A stretch of DNA of 64,000 nt, taken from Lactarius indigo (lineage: Eukaryota; Basidiomycota; Agaricomycetes; Russulales; Russulaceae). The notes beneath the pieces were generated by a model. It had not been told where the DNA came from, ran no database searches, and saw only the letters and a list, made by a program, of their open reading frames with translations. This document shows, piece by piece, positions 34,202-42,598 of this stretch. The number at the start of each line of letters is the position of its first letter. Position 1 is the stretch's first letter. The stretch spans positions 124,001 to 188,000 of the forward strand of contig JAFKAC010000080.1 in the NCBI GenBank assembly GCA_025766275.1, read 5' to 3'. Both the position numbers and the translations under genes were made by a program.

Positions 34202-35102
34202 GGTTTATTCAAGGGATGGTTTCTGTCGCTGAGGAGCAATCAGCAACAGATCGTTGTCGAGCCAAGGTCACATGACCTCTCCAGCCCGTGTAACTGTAAC
34301 AGCCAGAACGCTATCACATCCTGCCCCCATGTGTGCAGCTTCTACCAATAACAATAATACGACTATTACTCCCTCCGGAAGAGCTTGAGCGCGTGCCGAG
34401 CAATGCCATCATGTGACAAGACACACTCGGCAAGACAATGCACTCAGAGGCATCTGTCCAGGGGATCCGCGCCAGGGAGGAGCCGCCCACAGCAGATTCC
34501 ACGGAGACACGGGTCTGAATACCCAGTGCCATCCGTGCTGTTTGGGGGAGTCCCTGGTTAACACATATGGTGCACAGAAAGGAACACTATGGCTTAGCGT
34601 GCCTACAGGGAGTGACCCCGCTGGCAGAGGCCTCGCCTCCAGCTTCCTATGTAAGTACTACTAATGATATTCTAGCGCAGCGCAGTTGTAACAGAGGCAA
34701 GTGCTTTGGTGGAATGACTACCGCCTGGCCTTGACACCCCAAAACCGCTCCCAACTTAATGGGCAGCAACGGCCAACCGTTCGACTGGGCCTATAGCCAG
34801 ACCAGGCTCCCCCGGTCCTGCCTAAAAATCATGGCCTGTAGGGCCGCATCGGGACGAAAACCCGGAAGGATAGAAGCTTAATACTAATGCGCACAGTGAT
34901 GGGAGTTTCTCCCCAGGCCCACGCGTCTCCCCACGCCTGGGGTCCGTAATGCAGGTCGAGCAAGGCATGTTAGGCCCCAGCACGGGCCTCGAGTGACTTG
35001 CGCCCCAACGCGCAGAGGTTGACCTGAGTCGGAGGCAATATAAGAGGGTAGACTCACAGTGTGAAGAACGGCGAGTTAGACTTGACTTCAGGCAACGAGG
35101 GG
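34202..35102 (-). other. Element D leader, no gene seen
   Basis: About 900 bases between the 5' LTR and gag ATG. No ORF is supported. Short tRNA-promoter-like stretches (tggcttagcgtg near 34590) were seen but no tRNA fold. Confidence 0.4.
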
Positions 35103-35118
35103 CTCAGGGCCCATAACC
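35103..35118 (-). promoter_or_regulatory. Element D primer-binding site, initiator-tRNA anticodon type
   Basis: The element strand directly after the LTR reads GGTTATGGGCCCTGAG. Its complement, CTCAGGGCCCATAACC, is the anticodon stem-loop of initiator tRNA-Met (CAT). Family knowledge: Drosophila copia and Ty5 prime from a half-molecule of this tRNA in the same way. Confidence 0.7.
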
Positions 35119-35451
35119 TGATAAAACGCAGCAGGCTGGCACCGTTGTCAGAAACGACTGTATTAGACAGAATAATAAAACTACTTGCCTGGCACTGTTG
35201 TCAGAAACGACTGAAGTACCAGGTGCGCGTAAGGCAACTTAAATACATCATAAAGAATGTAGCTACTACACGTGAAATCACCAGTACCAATGATATCTCA
35301 ACTAAGTAGAGGCAAAGGATTGTCCCTGATCATACTTGTAAAGTAAAGTCCAAATCGTATCTAAGGATCGTGATGCGAGACTACACCTCGCGTTTCACTC
35401 ATGCCCGACGCCAAGGTAACTCGCGCGTGGACACACACTCTCATTTCAACA
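35119..35451 (-). repeat. Element D 5' LTR
   Basis: 333 bp, paired with 31408-31741. TSD ccttc follows at 35452-35456. Confidence 0.88.
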
Positions 35452-36505
35452 CCTTCTTCGGTGCAGATTCTGATGAGGGGCTAGAGTCAGAAAAGCCCTT
35501 GGATTTTCGAGGGTGTCAAGCAAAAACGTACCGTGGTACCTATATAACTCGTTGTCCTCGTTGGGAAAGAGGACATGACGGACGGTGATAGCATAAAGCT
35601 TATCACCAACATGGAAGTAGGGTCCGAGGGTCCCCTGCATAGTGGTCTCACAACCAGCAATGGGAAGACTAAGGGGTACGGAGACGTTGTCAATGATGTC
35701 CTTAAGGGGGTCGCCATCTTCAACAGGGCGGAAAAGGGCTGGACCATGACCAGGCAAGGTCTTGTAGACTGACTCACGATAGGCGATGTCGACATTCTGG
35801 ACCTGGAGCGAGTTGAGGAATGCAAAGATGTCCTTAGATGACTCATGCACAACGGCACCAGTGAGAGTCTCAGGCAAGACACCAATCCAGATGGTAGGGT
35901 TGGTATAGTGACGTTCTCTGTCCTCGATGGGCTGGATGGGTGGGATATCGTTGTAGGTGACGTCTTCCTCTTCCTTGGCGTCGTTGTCCTCCTCCTCGAT
36001 CTCCTGATCCACCTTCTTGTTAAGCCACGTGAAACGAATGAAATCGACAGATGAGACTCTAATGTTCCTTTGGTTGAGTAACTCCACAACCTTAGAATGA
36101 ACGTTAGTCAAGAAATTGTTGCATAACGAGAAGGCCACGCACCTGGTCACGAACTGTGTCCCACACTCCATTCTGACCGAACTCGTGACTATCTGAAACA
36201 GCAACAACCCTCATGAGGCGCCCATATGCGCCAGGGCCATAGGCTTCCTCGAATTTGTCGCCAGAAGTCCTATAAATGAGCCTGGGCCCGCGTCCCTCTG
36301 GACCCACACCAGCATAGTAGAGGTTTGCCTCGATCTTGGGAACTTCGTAGGGTCTTGACGTATTCCTCGAGGTTGGGCTTGATGGGAACATCAACGTCGT
36401 CCGCTAAGTAAAGAATACGAGTAGATTAGTACAGACGAAGAGCAAACAAAACGTAAAAAAAAGACTCGCTGTTGAGGTTGAGGGGATTGTTTTCAATTGG
36501 GACAT

Positions 36506-36837
36506 AGTACGTGGAGAGTAGTTTTCGAGTGACCAAAGTTTTGATGAGTGACTTGAGAGAAGTAAAGTGGTTTGGGGGAAAGGGAGAAAAGGTGAAGTGT
36601 CAGGGCCTGTTCGGTGTAGGGAATGCATTCCCCCGGTCGGGGAATGAGGCCTGATGTCATGAGTACAGCACAAGTGTATCCAACTCGATTCTTGAATTGT
36701 AAACTGAACTGTCCTTGCTCAACCCCCCCTAACATGTGACGCTTAGAGTTAGGTACTTTCCGCACGGTTCTCACGGTCCGGTCCGCCTCTGGACCAGACT
36801 CAGTTTCAGTCTCTGCCTAAACAGACATTTGACGGGG
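36506..36837. other. Upstream region of protease copy 1, with a terminal-repeat fragment
   Basis: Similar to the region upstream of copy 2 up to about 36635 (gggaatgcattcccc block). At about 36714-36745 it contains aactgtccttgctcaaccccccctaaca, the first bases of the terminal inverted repeat of element E, so a truncated relative of E probably lies here. No gene. Confidence 0.45.
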
Positions 36838-36990
36838 GGCAGATGGCTTAGTGGTATGCCTCTGTTCCCTAGTGTCTGGGTAAGCCGGACACTGTGGGGC
36901 CTGTGACAGGGTTCAAACCCCACTGAGGCCACAGGGCAAGACGAACCCTCTCCTCAGTGTCATAAATGGTCTGTGTCTACTCTATCTCAT
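36838..36990 (+). repeat. tRNA-derived SINE-like or decayed tRNA sequence
   Basis: An RNA polymerase III A box (tggcttagtgg, 36844-36854) and B box (ggttcaaaccc, 36910-36920) lie 66 bases apart. A small stem (agtgtc...gacact) between them could be a variable arm. Acceptor arms do not pair well, so an intact tRNA gene is unlikely. A SINE head is plausible, but no second copy was found in the window. Confidence 0.35.
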
Positions 36991-37063
36991 ACGCCTCAGC
37001 TTAAATCTTCCAAAATGAAGCTCTCGGCGAGGGTAGTACAGCTTCTCAGCTCCACATCAGCCA

Positions 37064-37385
37064 TGAGTCCCATGACATTGCGATTCCAATTCAGCAGCCT
37101 AAGTCAGAGCTAACGCGCGAGGACCTTTATGCATTGCGTCAAGAAGTTCACACAGCTCTTCGGCGCATAATTGAGGTAGTAAGGCGTATGGGTATTGTGT
37201 GGAGTGATAGATCTCTCCGCCGCGAGCGCATCCAACTAGGTTTGGAAATTGCTGTAGCAGACAACCGGGTGAGAGCACGCGGACTTCCTTTCTTGATAAT
37301 CATTCTCGCCATAATTACTACGATAGTTCTAAATGCCTACAAGTACACGTTCTCTAGTCGACTCAGTAGGTATGCACAATTTTAA
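37064..37385 (+). CDS. Possible small membrane-anchored hypothetical protein
   Basis: An open frame reads R-E-D-L-Y-A-L-R-Q-E-V, a basic helical stretch, then one hydrophobic segment of about 20 residues (L-I-I-I-L-A-I-I-T-T-I-V-L) and a short basic tail ending at 37385. No clear ATG start or upstream exon could be fixed. It abuts the 3' end of the antiporter relic on the other strand. It may be a gene fragment. No family recognised. Confidence 0.3.
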
Positions 37386-38893
37386 TTAAGATCTTCGGGC
37401 CTTCCGACTAGCTCGTGGTCCGAGAACGTATCAAATGGCATCCAAGCACCAACGAACACGAACGCGACGGTGTTAAGGAGCAAGTCGATGACGGAGGAAA
37501 AGACGGAAGCTTTGGTTTGTTTGTTGAAAAAACCGTCCCAGGCAAACGCAGTTCCACATACGAAGGAGGCGAGTAGATCATCCGAGCCAAGAAGAGTGGT
37601 CGTGCCGACTGTGAGAAGGGCAAGTGAAACATATTGGGCGACGTATGACTGTCGGTCAATGAGATACTTTTTCTCGCAAAACTTCATGAGATGTCGGAAG
37701 CCATAGCCAAGCATCGAGCCCTATATGACGCTGAGCACGATTTGGTCTGTATATTTTAACGTTAATAGACATAGTCGTGGATGGAAGAAGTAACTGGGAA
37801 TGCACAGAGCTATGAAACGAGGATCCAATCCTTCATTGCACCCCCGGTTGTACTATCGAGGGTGAGATAGAGCGCAAAGTAAAGAAATGGGTACGCCGCG
37901 CCATCGTTCCTGCCGGCTTCAGCCGCGATGAGATGTCGCAGATGAGCGGGGACGTGCTTGTCAGCGTATTTGCCTCCGATAATTGCTGCGGCAAGAATCG
38001 GGTCAGTAGGGGTGAGACAAGCCCCGACGGCTAGGGCTGAAAGGAAGTTGAGGTTGGGGATGAGCGCATAAATGAAGGCAGCCGACACGAACCAGCCCTA
38101 ACGGATCAATTCGAATCATCAAGGTCCAAGTGAGAGTATTGTATGAAGCACAACGCACCCATATCATTACAGGGACGAGGAAGAAAAGACTTCTCCAATG
38201 TCGGTACATATACCTTTTTGGGAGTTCAACGCCGACAGCGAACACGCCAATGGCGATGACGATGCGAGTGAATTCGAGGGTCAAGCGATTGGCAGCATCC
38301 TCAGAATTACCCCATGAGCGTGGGTCGATGATGTTTGCTCCGTAAGGACCTAGCGAAAGAGGCTGGTAAGCGAATGCTGAAAGTCAGGGTTTGCGAGTAG
38401 GTGGTGAGAGTAAAAGGCGTGGGGCGCTGTCCGCCGAGACGTCATTTAGTCATCAAACCCGTGAGATGAGCATCGGAACAGCACGAGGCCGCTGAAGCAC
38501 TCTCCACCCTGAGGCCATGCTCGACTAACCACTCCAAAGCAAATGCCAAGGCTGACAATGCACGGGTATCCCAGGCGCCAACGCATCATCTCTTATCAAA
38601 GAAGGTCCCCTTCCCAAAGAGGCCCAAGATACGCCCAAGAAAATTATTTCAGGTACAAAGAGTGTAAACGCACCAATAATAACACCAAAAAGGAAGGCCC
38701 AGCAGGCTTCGCCAATGTACAGCTAGGCACGTAGGTGTCAGAAGCCGCGCTAGGGAACAGAAGACTCAGGATAACACGAACCTTCTCCCGAATGAAATGG
38801 GAAAACATTCCGAACTTGAGAAAAGGGCCGAGAGGAAATTTTTTTTGATCAGTAAGACGCCGAGGGGTACTGGGGACGAGATAAGAGAATAAC

Positions 38894-38990
38894 AACTGTC
38901 CTTGCTCAACCCCCCCCCTAACACGTCACATGACATCACGTGATCACAGATCCACAAACTCGGAACCAAAAATAAAGTTTGGCTCAAAAG
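38894..38990 (+). repeat. Element E left terminal inverted repeat
   Basis: Matches the reverse complement of about 48508-48604 with a few differences. It begins aactgtccttgctcaac. Confidence 0.82.
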
Positions 38991-39122
38991 TTATATACTT
39001 ATCATAATCATAAATATAATATAATTGTGCTCTTTTTTTCTTCTTCTATTTGTCTTTTTAATCAAAAGAAATATATTTTATTAGCTAATGAAAATTACAT
39101 AAACTATGTACTTTTTTTTTGT

Positions 39123-40352
39123 CTAAGTCGAGAGGGAGATGTGGGGGAGTAGAAAGGGGGCTGTGTGCCCCATTCTGTAGCCCGCGCGCCCCCGGAATAC
39201 ATCGGGGGAGGGGGGGCGCTTCCACGCAACCGCGCGGTCACGTTTTGCCTTTGCGGGCAGACCTGGGGGAGGGGGGAGGGCCTCCACGTGGCCGCCTGTT
39301 CGCGTTTTTGTCCTGGTGTGAACCCGGGGGGCGCGGCTGCCCCCTTGGGGTTTTGCCCTGATGCGCGAACCCGGGGAAGAGGGTGGTCGTCCCGCGCGGC
39401 CACCCCTTCGTGTTTTGGCCCTGGCACGCAAACCTGGAAGGGGGATGTCCCGCACGGCCGCCCCTTCGCGGTTTTGCCCTGGCGCGTGAACCCGGAAGGG
39501 GGGGGGGGGGGTCCTGTGCGGCCACACCTTCGCACTTTCGCCCAAGCGTGTGAGCCCAGGGGAAGGGGGGGCGCGTCCGCGTGGCCGCCCGTTTGCGATT
39601 CGCCTTGGTGCGCGAACCCGGGGGAAGGGGGTGCCCCGCACAGCCACTCCTTCGCGTCTCGCCCTTGTGCGCGAGCCCGGGGGAGAGGGGTCTCCCGCCC
39701 CCGCCCTCCCCCTTCGCGTTTTGCTCTGGCACGCTCCCCGGTTCACCCGTCGCTCGTGCGCGCGAACCCAGGGAGAGGGGGGCGCTACTCCAGGTTGGAG
39801 CGCGCCGCCCCGTTCGCGCACTGCCCCTGCGTACAAACGGGGTGGGGCGCGCAAAGGGTGTGGGGGGCGCTCGTTCTCACCCCTGCGTCGGCCCCTCGTT
39901 CGCACATCGCCTCTGCGCGCAAACCAGGGGGGGCCGTGGCGCTGCCTCTGGCAAGGCGCGCGGGTCCCCAGCAAGAAGGGGGGGGAGAGTGCGCATGCCT
40001 TTCCCATGCCGTCCTGCGTCGCGTGCCCTGTTCGCGTGTAAACGAGGCAGGGGAGGGGGGGGAGGAGAGACGGGGGACGTAGCCGTCCCGTGTCCGCACC
40101 TCGTTCCTGCGCCTCCTCCTTGCGCACAAACGGGAGCGGCGGCGGCGGCTTGTCCCGCGTTCGCGTGTCCTGTTCGCGCGTGAACGAGGGGAGTGGGGGC
40201 GTACCTGTCGCGCCCCCATTGCGTGCAAACGGGGGGTGCCACTCTTGCGCACCCCCCCCGTTCGTGAGTCAACGGGGGCGAGGGTTCGGGTCTCCTGTTC
40301 GACATGAACGGGGACGGGGAGGCGAAAGGGGACATACCTGTCCCGCGCCTTC
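39123..40352. repeat. GC-rich minisatellite in element E
   Basis: Degenerate units of roughly 55-65 bp run through the stretch, with the common core gcgcgaacccggggg...ccgccccttcgcgttttgccct. The array resumes past A2 (48223 to about 48400). Its strong G/C skew gives long ORFs on both strands (for example 39165-40082 plus and 39123-40127 minus) with Arg/Pro/Gly-only composition. These are not believed to be genes. Confidence 0.85.
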
Positions 40353-40918
40353 TGTTACGATTTTCTTGGACTCGTTTCGTTCCTCACCATTATTTCCTTC
40401 CCATATCATACGAGCCCTGTACGACTACGCGGACTTTACGATTGCCCGGTTTCTATCACGCGCCTTGCTTATCGACGTTCTTTTCTGATAAAGCTTGACA
40501 TGTGCCAGCTTCCGACTTGTTCCCTCTCACGCGCGATCCCGCGTGATTCCCCTTCATACTCGATATGATCCTGCTTTGTTCCCGTTATGTTCATCCCTTT
40601 CTTCCTCGGTTTGGCGATGGCGCCATCTGTTTGTGATGACCATACAGTACGGTTTCTATTTAACCCTAGTCATACCTAGCTTGTACGGTAGACTAGACTT
40701 CTTGTGTAATACTACACTTGTCTACGCAAAGTCTCCTCGACCCCCGACCCTCGCTTCGCTAGGCCTTCGAGTCTTAGCCTTCCTCTACAGTCCAAGTGAC
40801 GTCGTCCTTGTGACTCTTGTGCATCATCCCTACTGAAGTCGAGCCTTCGAGCTTTGACTACCGAGCAATCGACTGACTTAGTACAGGTCGTACTTAACGC
40901 CCCTGTAGTGGCGTTACA
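40353..40918 (+). repeat. A2 5' LTR
   Basis: 566 bp, TGTTACG...GTTACA. It contains TATTTAA at 40657-40663 and the predicted transcript start near 40690. Confidence 0.95.
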
Positions 40919-40932
40919 TTAAGTCTAGTCTC
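40919..40932 (+). promoter_or_regulatory. A2 primer-binding site, self-complementary
   Basis: TTAAGTCTAGTCTC directly after the LTR. AAGTCTAGTCT (40921-40931) is the exact complement of AGACTAGACTT at 40690-40700 in the LTR, 33 nt after the TATTTAA box. This predicts self-priming by the 5' end of the mRNA. Confidence 0.68.
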
Positions 40933-40936
40933 CACA

Positions 40937-42598
40937 GTGGCTCTCACCAGCCGAAGCCGAACACAGTTCGTCAAAGAGTATCTGGAGCGGCATCCTTACG
41001 ACGACCTAAGACCTTCTATCAAAGGAACCGCTCTTTGGAGGAACACTCCACACGACGAAGGGTATTACGTCTACGACCCCGACAAACTCACATACGACCC
41101 AATCGAATATATCGAAGATCAACACATCTGGGCCTACGTCGCCTACTCCGACTCAAAGCATTCTTGGTACTCCTATAAACCCGTTCCTGCACACCTAGGC
41201 CTAGGACCAGGAAAAGGACAAATCAGCGCCATCGAGGCTGATTCCGACATCGAAGAACCGTCTTCCGAACCCGACGTAGACAACCCAACACTCACACCCA
41301 CAATCCAACGACCCGTGGACTTCGCATCATATGCCAACATGTCCACTACCCAACTCTCCACCACCCTCACCTCCTCGCAACCAGCCGCAGGCTCCTCAAC
41401 AGCGAATCCTACAAGTAGTGGAGGACATCCTGTGGGAGGAAGTATGTCGACAAGCGGAGGAAGCACTGCGGGAGGCGCAGGAAGCCATCATGGAGGCGGT
41501 GCGCCTGGAGGTGGAGGCAGTGCGCCTGGAGGTGGAGGCAGTGCGCCTGGAGGCGGAGGCGGTGCGCCTGGAGGTGGAGGCGGCGGAGCAGCAGGCCCCG
41601 CTGCTGGAGGACTTCCCCCACCAAACGGGCGACTCGGGGGGAACCCCCCCCCGGAATTCACTGGGGATCGAGAAGCCAGCAGAGCTTTCCTCAACGCCTT
41701 CGCACTCTACCGAGGAATGAACCCGAACGTCCAACAACTAACCCTCCCTTACTCGCGCGCTATGACCCTCCTCTCATATATCCGAGGACCACTAGTAGAC
41801 GACTGGGTCGAAGAACAAATACAGTGGTTAGCTGATCAATTGGCGGGAGGAGTAGCCATGAACGCCGAAAACCTATGGAACACCATTGAAACAAGATTTA
41901 TTCAGGCATACACCGACACTACGCAACAACAAAAAGCCCGCCACGCCATTCAAAACTTACGAATGGACAAAGAAGACATCAACACTTATATAGCCAAGTT
42001 CTCTAACTTGGCCAATAAGGCAGGATACAACAAGGACGAGGCCACCACCCTGGAAATTTTCCAGAAAGGCCTTCCAAATGCGCTAGTCATAAACGCAATC
42101 AAATTCCACCACCCCGTAGACTGGGACGATTGGAAAACAGCAGTAACGCTCCAGCAGGCGGAGTACCTCCTCCTCAAAGACAGACTCACTAAAGGAAGGA
42201 CAGACAAGAAAGGAGGGGCCTCCCGCGACCAATGGCTGAACACCCTCAATAAGACTAGGGACCCGAATGCAATGGACGTCAGCCGAACTCGCGCTAGAGC
42301 AGCAATAACGGAAGACGAAAAGAAGCTACTCCAAAAGGAAGGAAGATGCTTCCGATGTCGAGGGCAAGGACACATCTCCAGATTCTGTCCTCAGAAAACA
42401 AACCCCACCGTCAAAGCCGCGAGTATGAATGACCCCACTCCAACTACCGCCACTATCTCAATGACCGCATCACGTCCCCTTTCCAATGAGGAACAAGCTG
42501 ACGCCCAAGTAGCGGCCTTATTTGCTCAAACCCCCGAAGTACGAGAACTAATGGTGGATAAACTCTTCGGACAAAAGAAGGATTTTCTGAACGCTTGA
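40937..42598 (+). CDS. gag: A2 Gag
   Basis: An intact frame of about 553 codons, opening at GTG GCT CTC just after the primer site. No in-frame ATG occurs before 41341, so non-AUG initiation or an upstream start reached by splicing is needed. Order: N-terminal domain of about 130 residues (L-W-R-N-T-P-H-D, W-A-Y-V-A-Y-S-D), Thr/Ser-rich linker, Gly-rich tandem repeat (G-G-G-G-S/G-A-P, 41480-41600), capsid-like helices (R-A-F-L-N-A-F, L-L-S-Y-I-R-G-P), CCHC knuckle (C-F-R-C-R-G-Q-G-H-I-S-R-F-C, about 42349-42390) and a short C-terminal helix overlapping pol. Confidence 0.92.
   Translation: MALTSRSRTQFVKEYLERHPYDDLRPSIKGTALWRNTPHDEGYYVYDPDKLTYDPIEYIEDQHIWAYVAYSDSKHSWYSYKPVPAHLGLGPGKGQISAIEADSDIEEPSSEPDVDNPTLTPTIQRPVDFASYANMSTTQLSTTLTSSQPAAGSSTANPTSSGGHPVGGSMSTSGGSTAGGAGSHHGGGAPGGGGSAPGGGGSAPGGGGGAPGGGGGGAAGPAAGGLPPPNGRLGGNPPPEFTGDREASRAFLNAFALYRGMNPNVQQLTLPYSRAMTLLSYIRGPLVDDWVEEQIQWLADQLAGGVAMNAENLWNTIETRFIQAYTDTTQQQKARHAIQNLRMDKEDINTYIAKFSNLANKAGYNKDEATTLEIFQKGLPNALVINAIKFHHPVDWDDWKTAVTLQQAEYLLLKDRLTKGRTDKKGGASRDQWLNTLNKTRDPNAMDVSRTRARAAITEDEKKLLQKEGRCFRCRGQGHISRFCPQKTNPTVKAASMNDPTPTTATISMTASRPLSNEEQADAQVAALFAQTPEVRELMVDKLFGQKKDFLNA

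Larger units (their letters stand above)
31408..35451 (-). mobile_element. Decayed Copia-type element D
   Basis: LTRs of 334 and 333 bp (31408-31741, 35119-35451), borders TGATAAAA...TTTCAACA, TSD ccttc at 31403-31407 and 35452-35456. Minus-strand order: LTR, half-tRNA type primer site, long leader, gag ORF (34201-33263), scrambled integrase and RT remnants, polypurine tract, LTR. Removing it rejoins the protease exon. At 4.0 kb it is shorter than a normal Copia element because most of pol is deleted. Confidence 0.88.
31207..36505 (-). pseudogene. Trypsin-like intracellular protease gene, copy 1, broken by element D and Copia
   Basis: Exons inferred by comparison with the copy at 51673-53756: ATG exon 36466-36505; 36143-36403; 36090-35540; then a fourth exon from 35480 split by element D (31408-35451) and resuming 31402-31207. 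GT..AG introns with a gactaac-like branch site separate them. The fourth region encodes a coiled coil (heptad Leu, R-T-R-V-Q-D-G-I-N-V-Q-E). The third exon ends near A-I-T-V-R-H, the likely catalytic His of an S1-fold protease. The catalytic Asp and Ser part is absent, cut off at 31207 where Copia begins. Relative to copy 2, part of the acidic N-terminal linker is deleted. It cannot make a protease. Confidence 0.7.

Noticed and set aside
39123..40488. Long overlapping ORFs on both strands (up to 334 codons)
   Set aside because: They come from the GC-rich minisatellite of element E. Their composition is Arg/Pro/Gly/Ala only, with no domain, and all six frames are open.
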